A stretch of 64,000 nucleotides of DNA from Methylobacterium gnaphalii (GTDB lineage: Bacteria; Pseudomonadota; Alphaproteobacteria; Rhizobiales; Beijerinckiaceae). The stretch lies in the NCBI RefSeq assembly GCF_007992215.1, contig NZ_BJZV01000020.1, forward strand, positions 1 to 64,000, given 5' to 3'. The first letter of the stretch is position 1. Each line of letters starts with the position of its first letter. A model generated the notes under the pieces. It was not told the DNA's origin, searched no databases, and worked only from the letters and a program-made list of their open reading frames with translations. Shown here piece after piece: positions 18,247 to 25,774 of the stretch. The translations under genes and the position numbers were made by a program.

Positions 18247-19413
18247 ATGACCGATCGCATCCGCGACTACCTGCGCGCACGCCGCGACCTCGGCCTCGAC
18301 GAGGGTCCGGTGATGGTGCTCGACCTCGATGTCGTGCGCGACAATTTTTCGGCCTTCGCCCGCGCCCTGCCGGACACCCGCGTCTTCTACGCGGTGAAGG
18401 CGAACCCGGCGCCGGAGGTGCTGAGCCTGCTCGCCGAGATGGGCTCCTGTTTCGACACCGCCTCGGTGGCCGAGATGCAGATGGTGCTCGCCGCCGGCGC
18501 CGCCGCCGACCGGATCTCCTACGGCAACACCATCAAGAAGGAGCGCGATATCGTCCGTGCGCTCAAGCTCGGCGTGCGCCTCTTCGCGATCGACTGCCAG
18601 GGCGAGGCGGACAAGATCCTCTCCGCGACAGCGCAGGCCGAGGTGGAGGCCGGCGAGGTCCAGGTCTTCTGCCGCATCCTCTGCGACGGCGCGGGCGCCG
18701 ACTGGCCGCTCTCGCGCAAGTTCGGCTGCGAGCCCGAAATGGCCGTGAACGTGCTGGAGCATGCGCACCGTGCGGGCCTGCAGGCTTACGGCGTGTCCTT
18801 CCATGTCGGCTCGCAGCAGGCCAACACAGAGGCCTGGGACGGGGCGCTCGCCTCCGCCTCAATGATCTTCCGCGAGTGCGCCCTGCGCGGCATCGGCCTC
18901 TCGATGGTCAATCTCGGCGGCGGCTTCCCGACCAAGTACCTGAAGCAGGTGCCGGGCGTGGAGACCTATGGCGACGCGATCTTCCGGGCGCTCACCAAGC
19001 ATTTCGGCAACCAGATCCCCGAGACCATCATCGAGCCCGGCCGCGGCATGGTCGGCAACGCCGGGATGATCGAGGCCGAAGTCGTGCTGGTCTCGAAGAA
19101 GTCCGAAGCCGAGGACGAGGTCCGATGGGTCTATCTCGACATCGGCAAGTTCGGCGGGCTCGCCGAGACCATGGACGAGTCGATCCGCTACGCGATCCGC
19201 ACCGACCATGACGAGGACCGCATGGCCCCCTGCGTCGTCGCCGGGCCGACCTGCGACAGCGTCGACGTGCTCTACGAGAAGAACCACTACCCGTTGCCGG
19301 TCTCGCTTGCGATCGGCGACAAGGTCTGGATCGACGGCGCTGGTGCCTACACCACGACCTATGCGGCGGTGGCCTTCAACGGCTTCCCCCCACTCGAGCA
19401 GATCGTGATCTGA
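18247..19413 (+). CDS. odc: Ornithine decarboxylase, PLP-dependent fold type III
   Basis: A 388-residue decarboxylase of the alanine-racemase-fold group (as eukaryotic ODC), converting ornithine to putrescine. PLP lysine is Lys51 in FYAVKANPAPE; the phosphate-binding GGGFP and EPGRGMVGNAG loops are present; the catalytic cysteine Cys336 lies in GPTCDSVDVLY, the WGPTCD-type motif of ornithine/lysine decarboxylases. The ATG at 18247 follows GGTGGGG by a few bases. The frame is open far upstream, but that part is the leader region and has no similarity to the family. Putrescine made here is the substrate of the homospermidine synthase encoded 3 kb downstream. Confidence 0.93.
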   Translation: MTDRIRDYLRARRDLGLDEGPVMVLDLDVVRDNFSAFARALPDTRVFYAVKANPAPEVLSLLAEMGSCFDTASVAEMQMVLAAGAAADRISYGNTIKKERDIVRALKLGVRLFAIDCQGEADKILSATAQAEVEAGEVQVFCRILCDGAGADWPLSRKFGCEPEMAVNVLEHAHRAGLQAYGVSFHVGSQQANTEAWDGALASASMIFRECALRGIGLSMVNLGGGFPTKYLKQVPGVETYGDAIFRALTKHFGNQIPETIIEPGRGMVGNAGMIEAEVVLVSKKSEAEDEVRWVYLDIGKFGGLAETMDESIRYAIRTDHDEDRMAPCVVAGPTCDSVDVLYEKNHYPLPVSLAIGDKVWIDGAGAYTTTYAAVAFNGFPPLEQIVI

Positions 19414-19559
19414 CGATGCGCGGCCGAGGGAACCTTGGCCGCTTCATCGAGTCTTCATCCGCCATCGCGCACAAGACACCCAGTACCCGGACGGCCGGCC
19501 GCACGCGGCCGGTGCGAGGGCTGATCTTCCCGGCTGAACGACCCGAGGAGGGGTTGGCC

Positions 19560-20120
19560 GTGATCCTGATCCGCCACGAAACCGCTTCCGACATCGGCGC
19601 TCGCGAGCGCCTGCTCGACACGTGCTTCGGCGAGAGCCGATATGCCAAGACCTCGCAGCGCCTACGCGAGGGCCGCCTGCCGGCTGACGGCCTCAGCTTC
19701 ACCGCCGAGGATGCCGACGGCCACCTCGTCGGCACCGTGCGCCTCTGGCATGTCGCGACCGGTTGCGGCCGTCCTGCCCTGTTGCTCGGGCCCCTCGCCG
19801 TCGATCCGTCGATCCAGGGCTGCGGCCTCGGCAGCGGGCTGATCCAGGCTGCGCTGGGCCGCGCGGAGGCGCTCGGCCACGGCGCCGTGCTGCTCGTCGG
19901 CGATGCGCCCTACTACGCCCGCTTCGGCTTCTCCGGCGAGAAGACCGCCAGCCTGTACATGCCAGGACCCTTCGAGCGCGAACGCTTCCTCGGGCTGGAA
20001 TTGAAGACCGGCGCACTCAGCGGCGCCCGCGGCGTCCTGCGCGGTACCGGCGCCTTCGAACCGATCCCTGTCCATGCGGGCGAGATCGTGGCGGCGGACG
20101 CTCGACGACAAGCCGCCTGA
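19560..20120 (+). CDS. GNAT family N-acetyltransferase (YhbS-like)
   Basis: A 186-residue acetyltransferase. The GTG at 19560 is chosen because GAGGAGGGG lies 7 bases upstream; an ATG at 19416, just after the decarboxylase stop, is in frame but adds a stretch with no similarity. The acetyl-CoA motif is LGPLAVDPSIQGCGLGSGLI, followed by VLLVGDAPYYARFGFS, typical of YhbS-type GNATs. Lying 146 bases after the ornithine decarboxylase on the same strand, it could be co-transcribed. Polyamine acetylation is a possibility, not shown by the sequence. Confidence 0.82.
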   Translation: MILIRHETASDIGARERLLDTCFGESRYAKTSQRLREGRLPADGLSFTAEDADGHLVGTVRLWHVATGCGRPALLLGPLAVDPSIQGCGLGSGLIQAALGRAEALGHGAVLLVGDAPYYARFGFSGEKTASLYMPGPFERERFLGLELKTGALSGARGVLRGTGAFEPIPVHAGEIVAADARRQAA

Positions 20121-20199
20121 CGCGACTGCAGATCGATCAATACGATGACGCGCGCCTCCCTCTCACCGCAAGGGCGGCAGGGAAGCTTCCTGGAGGCGC

Positions 20200-20355
20200 T
20201 CAGCCCTTCGCTAGGGTGAGCAGGTCTTCGTCGAGCACGTCCGCATGCGTCCTTAGCGTGCTGTTCGGGCGCAAGACGATCGCCGCTAGCCTGGTCCACC
20301 AGGGTAGCGGGCGAGATCTCGCAGTCGCATCTTCGCGCGTTCCGTCTCCGATCAT
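20200..20355 (-). CDS. Small hypothetical protein (51 aa)
   Basis: An ATG frame of 51 codons reading MIGDGTREDATARSRPLPWW and ending HADVLDEDLLTLAKG. The residue mix (a WW pair, an amphipathic LPWWTRLAAIVLRP segment and an acidic carboxy helix) looks like a protein. No good ribosome site precedes the ATG, and the frame stays open upstream without another start, so it may be the tail of a decayed gene. No family recognised. Confidence 0.35.
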   Translation of the reverse strand: MIGDGTREDATARSRPLPWWTRLAAIVLRPNSTLRTHADVLDEDLLTLAKG

Positions 20356-20406
20356 GACGGGACCGAACGCGCGAAGAGCGCATGAATTGCGGCCCGGCGC
20401 AGCAAT

Positions 20407-20997
20407 TCAGCTGATCGGACAGCGGCCGGGACCGTTGTAGATGTACGGCTTGCCAAAGTAGTTGAAGCAGCGCTTGCCCCTCACGGGGCCACCGTAGTCA
20501 CCATATCCGCCGCCGCCATACTCGACCGGCCGATAGACGCCGCCATTTCCGGGACGATGGCCGCAATAGGACCCGCGACAGGGCCTGCCGCCATAGCCGT
20601 AGTCGCCTGCATTCTGGTTCCAGCCGCCGGGGCGTCCGCCGCCGTAGCCTCCGCCCTGGTCCCAGCCGCCCGGACGCCCGCCCTGGCCGCCGCCATAACC
20701 GCCGCTCTGGTTCCAGCCCCCGGGACGCCCTTGGCCGCCGCCGTATCCACCGCTCTGGTTCCAGCCCCCCGGGCGTCCCTGACTGCCCTGGTTCCAGCCG
20801 CCGGGACGTCCCTGACTGCCGCCATAACCACCGCTTTGGTTCCAGTTCCCTGAACTTCCCTGGCTGCTCGGCTTGCTGCTGCCTCCGGGGGTGCCGCCGT
20901 AACCGCCGCCCCATTCCGCCTGAGCCGGCACCACGAGCACGAAGCCCGCGACGCCGGCGAGTAAAGGCAGTATCCGATATCTGAGATGCGCAATCAT
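20407..20997 (-). CDS. Secreted Gly/Trp-rich repeat protein
   Basis: A 196-residue exported protein. The ATG at 20997 begins a signal peptide (cleavage after VPAQA, residue 27) and is preceded by GGAGG; the frame continues 31 codons upstream without support. The mature part is a low-complexity run of RPGGWNQSGGYGGGQG-type units (residues 51-129) followed by a cysteine-containing tail (RPCRGSYCGHRPG ... KRCFNYFGKPYIYNGPGRC, five cysteines). Aromatic/glycine repeats and cysteines suggest an envelope or surface structural role. No named domain is visible. The region 20998-21266 upstream is AT-rich compared with its surroundings and should hold its promoter. Confidence 0.7.
   Translation of the reverse strand: MIAHLRYRILPLLAGVAGFVLVVPAQAEWGGGYGGTPGGSSKPSSQGSSGNWNQSGGYGGSQGRPGGWNQGSQGRPGGWNQSGGYGGGQGRPGGWNQSGGYGGGQGGRPGGWDQGGGYGGGRPGGWNQNAGDYGYGGRPCRGSYCGHRPGNGGVYRPVEYGGGGYGDYGGPVRGKRCFNYFGKPYIYNGPGRCPIS
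20611..20847 (-). repeat. Coding tandem repeats of a GGWNQ/GGYGG unit
   Basis: About five to six imperfect copies of a 30-50-base unit encode (R)PGGWNQ-SGGYGGGQG in the secreted Gly/Trp-rich protein. Unit length varies, which is typical of slippage-prone repeats. Confidence 0.7.
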
Positions 20998-21266
20998 CGC
21001 GTCCGATCCTCCATGGAAACAAGCCCTCAATGAGAGGAATTCGCCATTTTTCACATATTTGATTCGCGCGAACTCAGATAATCCTATCACCTAGACAATT
21101 TTCACGATACCATCTGGCGGTTACTGGCAATAAATCAGATTCTTATGGCCGAGCTTGGGCTTGCGTATACAGACGTATCAGATGCGAAAACTGATTTCGC
21201 CTCTAGATTGCAAATCTTCCGTGAAGATCAATTCGGCCAGCAGACCGACCAGGGAGGGCCGTTGCC

Positions 21267-21584
21267 GTGCGGATTCCGGTTCTTTTGCGTTGGATGCCGA
21301 TCAGCCTCCTCGCCCTTCTGATGGCTGGGGCGCCGTCCCCAGTCGGGGCGCAAGGTCTGCGCGGGCAGACGATGCCCGCTCCGATCACGCGAGACTGCCT
21401 GTCCCGCTTGATGTTGGAGACCAGGTCACAGGCCTGTCCGGCCGATTTCAGGGCCTACTACGCTGAACGGATGGGCATGACGACGAGCGACGGCGGTGGC
21501 TCGCCTTATGTCGACGGGCGCTCGCATTGGAGGCCCCGTCCCTGGCAGCGTCCCTGGAACCGCCCGTGGCATCGCCCGGGATAG
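21267..21584 (+). CDS. Small secreted protein, possibly cut short by a TAG
   Basis: A 105-residue product from GTG 21267, with AGGGAGGG about 9 bases upstream. A signal peptide ends at VGA (residue 28). The mature part has two cysteines (ITRDCLSRLMLETRSQACPADFR is split by about 12 residues) and a terminal run of W-R-P / R-P-W repeats (WRPRPWQRPWNRPWHRPG). The stop is TAG at 21582. The same frame then stays open for 39 further codons with four cysteines, so the annotated end may be a recent nonsense mutation. No family recognised. Confidence 0.6.
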   Translation: MRIPVLLRWMPISLLALLMAGAPSPVGAQGLRGQTMPAPITRDCLSRLMLETRSQACPADFRAYYAERMGMTTSDGGGSPYVDGRSHWRPRPWQRPWNRPWHRPG

Positions 21585-21704
21585 CAGGCGAAGGGCTCTT
21601 CGAATAACCGGTTTATCTGCGACAGCAACTGCCCGTATCCGAGCGGTTCGGGACAGCAGGAATCCTGCATTCAGAAGTGCCTGTCCCGACTCAGTGGCCG
21701 CTGA
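21585..21704 (+). other. In-frame extension beyond the TAG of the small secreted protein
   Basis: Directly after the TAG, 39 codons in the same frame end at TGA 21702-21704. They encode a cysteine-patterned segment, CDSNCPYPSGSG followed by QQESCIQKCLSRLSGR, with G/C in about three quarters of third positions. This looks like the lost carboxy-terminal Cys domain of the upstream secreted protein. Confidence 0.4.
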
Positions 21705-21901
21705 AACCAATGTTGCCGATAGCGATCGGAACCAGGAGCCGGATCAGCATTCATCCGGCCGGTTGTCGCCTGCGCGTCCTGCTAGAGACGGCCTCGCCAG
21801 AGCCTGTCCGGTAAGCGGCTGAAGCCTGGCCTCCCGATTAATCGGCCTATCTTGAACAGGACGGCACCGGGGTGAGCGATACCGGCGGTGCCAGCAGCTC
21901 G

Positions 21902-22036
21902 TCATTGTCCCTTGCGGCTCGAGCGAAACTCGCCGGTGAAGCGGACGAACGCAGCCACAAGGCTGAGGAAGCCGGGGTCGAGATCGCGCGTTTCGACCTC
22001 GGGGCGTATTTCCTTCGCGGTCATGAGACTAAGCAT
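21902..22036 (-). CDS. Small hypothetical protein (44 aa)
   Basis: A 44-codon frame starting MLSLMTAKEIRPEVETRDLD and ending FVRFTGEFRSSRKGQ. Its main support is an AAGGAG ribosome site 6 bases ahead of the ATG. One short hydrophobic stretch (GFLSLVAAFVRF) is present. No family recognised. The rest of 21705-22307 holds no other gene I can support. Confidence 0.4.
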   Translation of the reverse strand: MLSLMTAKEIRPEVETRDLDPGFLSLVAAFVRFTGEFRSSRKGQ

Positions 22037-22307
22037 GGGCTCTCCTTCAGATGAGGCGCCGGGACCACTCCGCGGCACGTCTGTGTTGCTGTGCAATGTA
22101 TTTGCGCCGATGAGCGGCGGCAGGGTGATCAACTCAGTTCGGCCTTGCACCGAAGTCATGACACCAGGAATGCAGCGTCATACTTCTGCAAGATTGTCAT
22201 GACGCATGTGGTTGACCCAGAGGAGAACAGGCGTCATCCGCACGTCATTTCCCGGAAGCAAGGCATCCCTGTCAGCGACAGGCGATCCAGCGAGGAGTGA
22301 CCGCGCC

Positions 22308-23762
22308 GTGACAAATGGCACACCAACCGAATGGCCGGTCTACGGCCGCATCACCGGCCCCATCGTGATGATTGGGTTCGGCTCCATCGGCCGCGGCACC
22401 CTGCCGATGATCGAGCGCCATTTCGAGTACGACAAGAGCCGCTTCGTGGTCATCGCGCCGGACGACGAGAACCGGCATCTTCTCGACGAGCGCGGCATTC
22501 GCTTCATTCAGGAAGCCCTGACTCCCGCCAACTACAAGCAGATCCTCGAACCGTTGCTGACCGCCGGCGGCGGCCAGGGCTTCTGCGTGAACCTGTCCTG
22601 CGATACCGGCTCGCGCGACATCATGGAGTTCTGCTCCAGCCTCAACGCTCTCTACATCGACACCGTCAACGAGCCCTGGCTCGGCTTCTATTTCGACGAC
22701 AGCAAGGGACCCGGCGAGCGTTCGAACTACGCGCTGCGGGAAATGACGCTCGACGCCAAACGCGCCCGCGCGCCGGGCTCGCCGACCGCGGTGTCCTGTT
22801 GCGGTGCCAATCCTGGCATGGCCTCCTGGCTCGCCAAGCGCGCTTTGACGAACCTTGCCGCCGACATGCGTCTCAACGCGACGCAGCCGACGACCCGCGA
22901 GGAGTGGGCAGCCCTGATGCAGCGCGTCGGTGTGAAGGGGATCCACATCGCAGAGCGCGACACGCAGCGCTCGCGCAATCCCAAGCCGCCGGGCGTCTTC
23001 GTCAACACCTGGTCGGTGGAAGGCTTCATCTCCGAGGGTCTGCAGCCGTCAGAGCTCGGCTGGGGCACGCACGAGAAGTGGATGCCGGAAAACGCCCGGA
23101 CCCACGAGACCGGATCCCAAGCGGCGATCTACCTGATGCAGCCGGGCGCGGAGACAAAGGTTCGGACCTGGTGCCCGACGCCTGGCCCGCAATACGGGTT
23201 CCTGGTGACGCACAACGAGTCGATCTCGATCGCGGACTACTTCACCGTGCGCGACGAGAGCGGTAAGGTCATCTACCGGCCGACCTGTCACTACGCCTAT
23301 CATCCGCCGAACGATGCGGTGCTCTCGCTGCACGAGATGTTCGGCAACGCCGGACGCCCGCAGACCGAGCATCATATTCTCGAAGAGAGCGAGATCGTCG
23401 ACGGCGTCGATGAACTCGGCGTGCTGCTCTACGGCCACGAGAAGGGCGCATACTGGTTCGGCTCGCAGCTCGACATCGAGGAGACGCGGGCGCTGGCTCC
23501 CTACCAGAGCGCGACCGGCCTTCAGGTAACCTCCGCCGTCCTCGCCGGCATGGTCTGGGCACTGGAGAACCCACGCGCCGGAATCGTCGAGGTCGAGGAG
23601 ATGGACGTCGACCGCTGCCTCGAAATCCAGCTTCCCTATCTCGGTCCGGTCAAGGGCTACTACACCGACTGGACGCCGCTCGACGGCCGTCCTGGCCTCT
23701 TCCCGGACGACATCGACACGAGCGATCCCTGGCAGTTCCGCAACATCCTCGTTCGCGGCTGA
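22308..23762 (+). CDS. hss: Homospermidine synthase
   Basis: A 484-residue NAD-dependent enzyme that joins two putrescines (or putrescine and spermidine) into sym-homospermidine, the dominant polyamine of many Rhizobiales. The Rossmann motif MIGFGSIGRGTLPMIERHF opens the protein; DTVNEPWLGFY, SCCGANPGMASWL, TEHHILEESEIVDGVDELGV and the ending SDPWQFRNILVRG are family features. The GTG at 22308 (VTNGTPTEWPVYG) follows GAGGAG by about 10 bases; no ATG lies nearby in frame. It forms one pathway with the ornithine decarboxylase 3 kb upstream. Confidence 0.96.
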   Translation: MTNGTPTEWPVYGRITGPIVMIGFGSIGRGTLPMIERHFEYDKSRFVVIAPDDENRHLLDERGIRFIQEALTPANYKQILEPLLTAGGGQGFCVNLSCDTGSRDIMEFCSSLNALYIDTVNEPWLGFYFDDSKGPGERSNYALREMTLDAKRARAPGSPTAVSCCGANPGMASWLAKRALTNLAADMRLNATQPTTREEWAALMQRVGVKGIHIAERDTQRSRNPKPPGVFVNTWSVEGFISEGLQPSELGWGTHEKWMPENARTHETGSQAAIYLMQPGAETKVRTWCPTPGPQYGFLVTHNESISIADYFTVRDESGKVIYRPTCHYAYHPPNDAVLSLHEMFGNAGRPQTEHHILEESEIVDGVDELGVLLYGHEKGAYWFGSQLDIEETRALAPYQSATGLQVTSAVLAGMVWALENPRAGIVEVEEMDVDRCLEIQLPYLGPVKGYYTDWTPLDGRPGLFPDDIDTSDPWQFRNILVRG

Positions 23763-23812
23763 AGTCGGCCTCGGCCACCTGTTGATGGCGGCCGGCCCCA
23801 AAGCCGGGCGGA

Positions 23813-24379
23813 TCAGATCTCGCCCGGCTCATCTCCGACGCGCTGCCCGATAAAGGCGCGGGTCTCCTGCAATACTTGCTGCGCAAGCGCGGGATCGTCG
23901 CTCATTCGGGCGAGGATCATCGCCCCCACCATCGCGGCCCAGCTCCCGATCGCTGCCTGCCGGGCCGTCGCGTTCCTCTCGCCACCAGCGCCCTCGCCGA
24001 GCCGCGCGATCTGCAGCCGCAGCCCTTCCGTCATCGCCGCGCGTGCCTGGGGCGATTGCCGCCCTGCATCCGTTCCGAGCGCCGCGACGGGGCATCCCCC
24101 GGCGCAGTCGGCCATATGCTCGGGCGTGAGATAGCGGTCGGCGTAGGCTTCGAGCGTCACCGGCTTGGGGACTGGCGCGACTACCAGGTCCTCAAGCGCT
24201 GCGGCGATCAGCTCATCCTTCGAGCCGAAGTAGCCGTAGAAGCCGCCATGGGTGAGGCCGGCAGCCTTCATCACCTCGGCCACCGTTACGGCGCCGAAGC
24301 CGCGTTCACGAAACAGGCGGCCGGCGGCCTCTAGGATGCGGCGGCGGTTCTCGGCCACCTGCTCGCGGCTGACTCTCAT
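23813..24379 (-). CDS. TetR/AcrR family transcriptional regulator
   Basis: A 188-residue regulator. The amino-terminal TetR helix-turn-helix is complete (RRRILEAAGRLFRERGFGAV, TVAEVMKAAGLTHGGFYGYF, GSKDELIAAAL); the ligand domain contains a cysteine pair in ADCAGGCPVAALG, common in the YcdC/NemR-like group that senses electrophiles or quinones. It is divergent from a short-chain dehydrogenase gene, with two matching palindromes between them, so it most likely represses that gene and itself. Confidence 0.9.
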   Translation of the reverse strand: MRVSREQVAENRRRILEAAGRLFRERGFGAVTVAEVMKAAGLTHGGFYGYFGSKDELIAAALEDLVVAPVPKPVTLEAYADRYLTPEHMADCAGGCPVAALGTDAGRQSPQARAAMTEGLRLQIARLGEGAGGERNATARQAAIGSWAAMVGAMILARMSDDPALAQQVLQETRAFIGQRVGDEPGEI

Positions 24380-24425
24380 GTGCGCAACCTCACCTAAAAC
24401 GAGCGCGAGCCCGCTTGCCCTTAAT

Positions 24426-24466
24426 CATGATGGCCGTCATGTTTGTGATACATGATGTCGATCATG
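24426..24466. promoter_or_regulatory. Twin operator-like palindromes between tetR and the SDR gene
   Basis: Two 16-bp sites share the pattern CATGATG-n-C-n2-TCATG: CATGATGGCCGTCATG (24426-24441) and CATGATGTCGATCATG (24451-24466). Both are followed by TTT. Their centres are 25 bases apart. They fill the divergent promoter region and are the likely binding sites of the adjacent TetR protein. Confidence 0.65.
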
Positions 24467-24488
24467 TTTATGAGCTAGGAACCCGATC

Positions 24489-25277
24489 ATGGCCAGCAAG
24501 CCCACCGTCCTCATCACAGGTGCGTCCTCCGGCATCGGCGCCGTCTACGCCGACCGCTTCGCCAGGCGCGGCCACGACCTCGTCCTTGTCGCTCGCAATG
24601 CCGAACGTCTTGAAAGCGTCGCCAGCCGCCTGCGTGCCGAGACTGATGTCACGGTTGACATCATTCAGGCCGACGTCACCGCCGCTGCCGACATCGCCCG
24701 CATCGAGGAGCGCCTTCGAGAAGACGAGCGGATCGGCATTCTCGTGAACAATGCCGGTGCGGCTCTCCCCGGCAGCTTCGTGGAGCAGAATGCTGCGCAG
24801 GCGGCCGACCTGATTGCCCTCAACGTCACGGCGCCAACGCGTTTGGCCGCGGCGGTCGCGCCGCGCTTTGCCCGCGCCGGCTCTGGCGCGATCGTGAACA
24901 TTGGCTCGGTGGTCGGGCTTGCCCCCGAACTCGGCCTGACGGTCTACGGTGCCACCAAGGCGTTCGTGCAGTTCCTCAGCCAGGGACTCGCCCAGGAGCT
25001 CGGCCCGAAGGGCGTCTATGTCCAGGCCGTGCTGCCTGCCGTCACGCGCACCGAAATCTGGGAGCGTTCCGGTCGTGACGTGAATGCCATGCCAGCGGTC
25101 ATGGAAACCGCCGAGCTTGTCGACGCGGCCCTCGTCGGCTTCGACCGGCGCGAGGCGGTGACAATCCCCCCGCTTCCGGATGCAGGCCAGTGGGATGCGC
25201 TGGAGGCCGCGCGGCGCGCGATGCTCCCAAATTATCGGCAGGTTCACGCCGCCGCGCGATATCGAGCCGTGGCCTGA
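24489..25277 (+). CDS. SDR family NAD(P)-dependent oxidoreductase
   Basis: A 262-residue classical short-chain dehydrogenase. Cofactor motif GASSGIGAVYADRFARRGHD, the NNAG stabilising motif at about residue 92, a catalytic Ser in NIGSVVGLAP and Tyr/Lys in YGATKAFVQFL are all present. The R at the end of the first helix and absence of an acidic residue at the usual NAD site suggest NADP. AGGAA precedes the ATG by about 8 bases. Target of the divergent TetR regulator by position; the substrate is unknown but likely a reactive carbonyl. Confidence 0.88.
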   Translation: MASKPTVLITGASSGIGAVYADRFARRGHDLVLVARNAERLESVASRLRAETDVTVDIIQADVTAAADIARIEERLREDERIGILVNNAGAALPGSFVEQNAAQAADLIALNVTAPTRLAAAVAPRFARAGSGAIVNIGSVVGLAPELGLTVYGATKAFVQFLSQGLAQELGPKGVYVQAVLPAVTRTEIWERSGRDVNAMPAVMETAELVDAALVGFDRREAVTIPPLPDAGQWDALEAARRAMLPNYRQVHAAARYRAVA

Positions 25278-25432
25278 GCGGGTTCTGCTTCGAACCGGCG
25301 CAGCTGGAGTTGGGTTGGGGGCTGGACGCTCCCGTCACAGTGGAGGAACTTGGCGAACGACTTGCCGTCGCCGGGTTCCACGGTGATGCAGCTTCCAGAC
25401 ACAAACGTCGCGGGTCCCCAGCCTTGCCCCAT
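25244..25432 (-). CDS. Possible small protein (62 aa) overlapping neighbours
   Basis: A 62-codon frame, MGQGWGPATFVSGSCITVEP at the start and a body with two cysteines and a PPTQLQLRRFEAEPAQ segment. Residue composition and third-position G/C are protein-like. However there is no clear ribosome site, it overlaps the end of the SDR gene, and its first half lies opposite the doubtful beginning of the Smr-like gene. Only one of the two overlapping frames is likely real at 25340-25432. Confidence 0.3.
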   Translation of the reverse strand: MGQGWGPATFVSGSCITVEPGDGKSFAKFLHCDGSVQPPTQLQLRRFEAEPAQATARYRAAA

Positions 25433-25762
25433 CTCGAAGATTTCTACGCCAACAAGCTGCGCGGCTCGCTCGGGCTGACCGACGCGGAATCTGTGCTCGA
25501 CCTGCGCGGCACGGCTTGGACCAAGGCCGAAGCCTCCCTCAACGACATGCTCGAACGCAGCCGCTTCGCGAAGGGCAAGACCGTGGCCGTGCGCCTCGAG
25601 CCCCCGCCGGAAGGCGGTGGGGAGACGCTGTTCCAGCCCGTCGGCCGCCTGCTGCTCGATGCCAAACGCCGCGGCTGGGTCGACCGCCTGCAGACGCTTC
25701 CGGCCGAGGACGGTCTCGGATTCTACATCGCGCTGGCGGGAAAGCCCGACAAGGGCGCCTGA
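25340..25762 (+). CDS. Hypothetical protein with Smr-like domain
   Basis: The frame is open from 25190, but 25190-25277 overlaps the SDR gene; the GTG at 25340 is the first reasonable start and gives 140 residues. From about residue 43 it looks like coding sequence: VLDLRGTAWTKAEASLNDML, an internal strand KTVAVRLEPP, a glycine-rich turn and helix GGGETLFQPVGRLLLDAKRR and a final strand GLGFYIALAG. This order resembles an Smr (small MutS-related) domain, with LDLRG in the place of its LDLHG/LDxRG motif. The amino-terminal part is poorly supported, so the true start is uncertain. Confidence 0.5.
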   Translation: MEELGERLAVAGFHGDAASRHKRRGSPALPHLEDFYANKLRGSLGLTDAESVLDLRGTAWTKAEASLNDMLERSRFAKGKTVAVRLEPPPEGGGETLFQPVGRLLLDAKRRGWVDRLQTLPAEDGLGFYIALAGKPDKGA

Positions 25763-25774
25763 CGGGCCGCGCCT

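Noticed and set aside
20611..20847. Regular repeats considered as a CRISPR array
   Set aside because: The units are in frame, encode Gly/Trp repeats and have no unique spacers of constant length.
23790..23812. Hairpin CCGGC/GCCGG between hss and tetR as a terminator
   Set aside because: Five-base stem without a T run on either strand; too weak to list.
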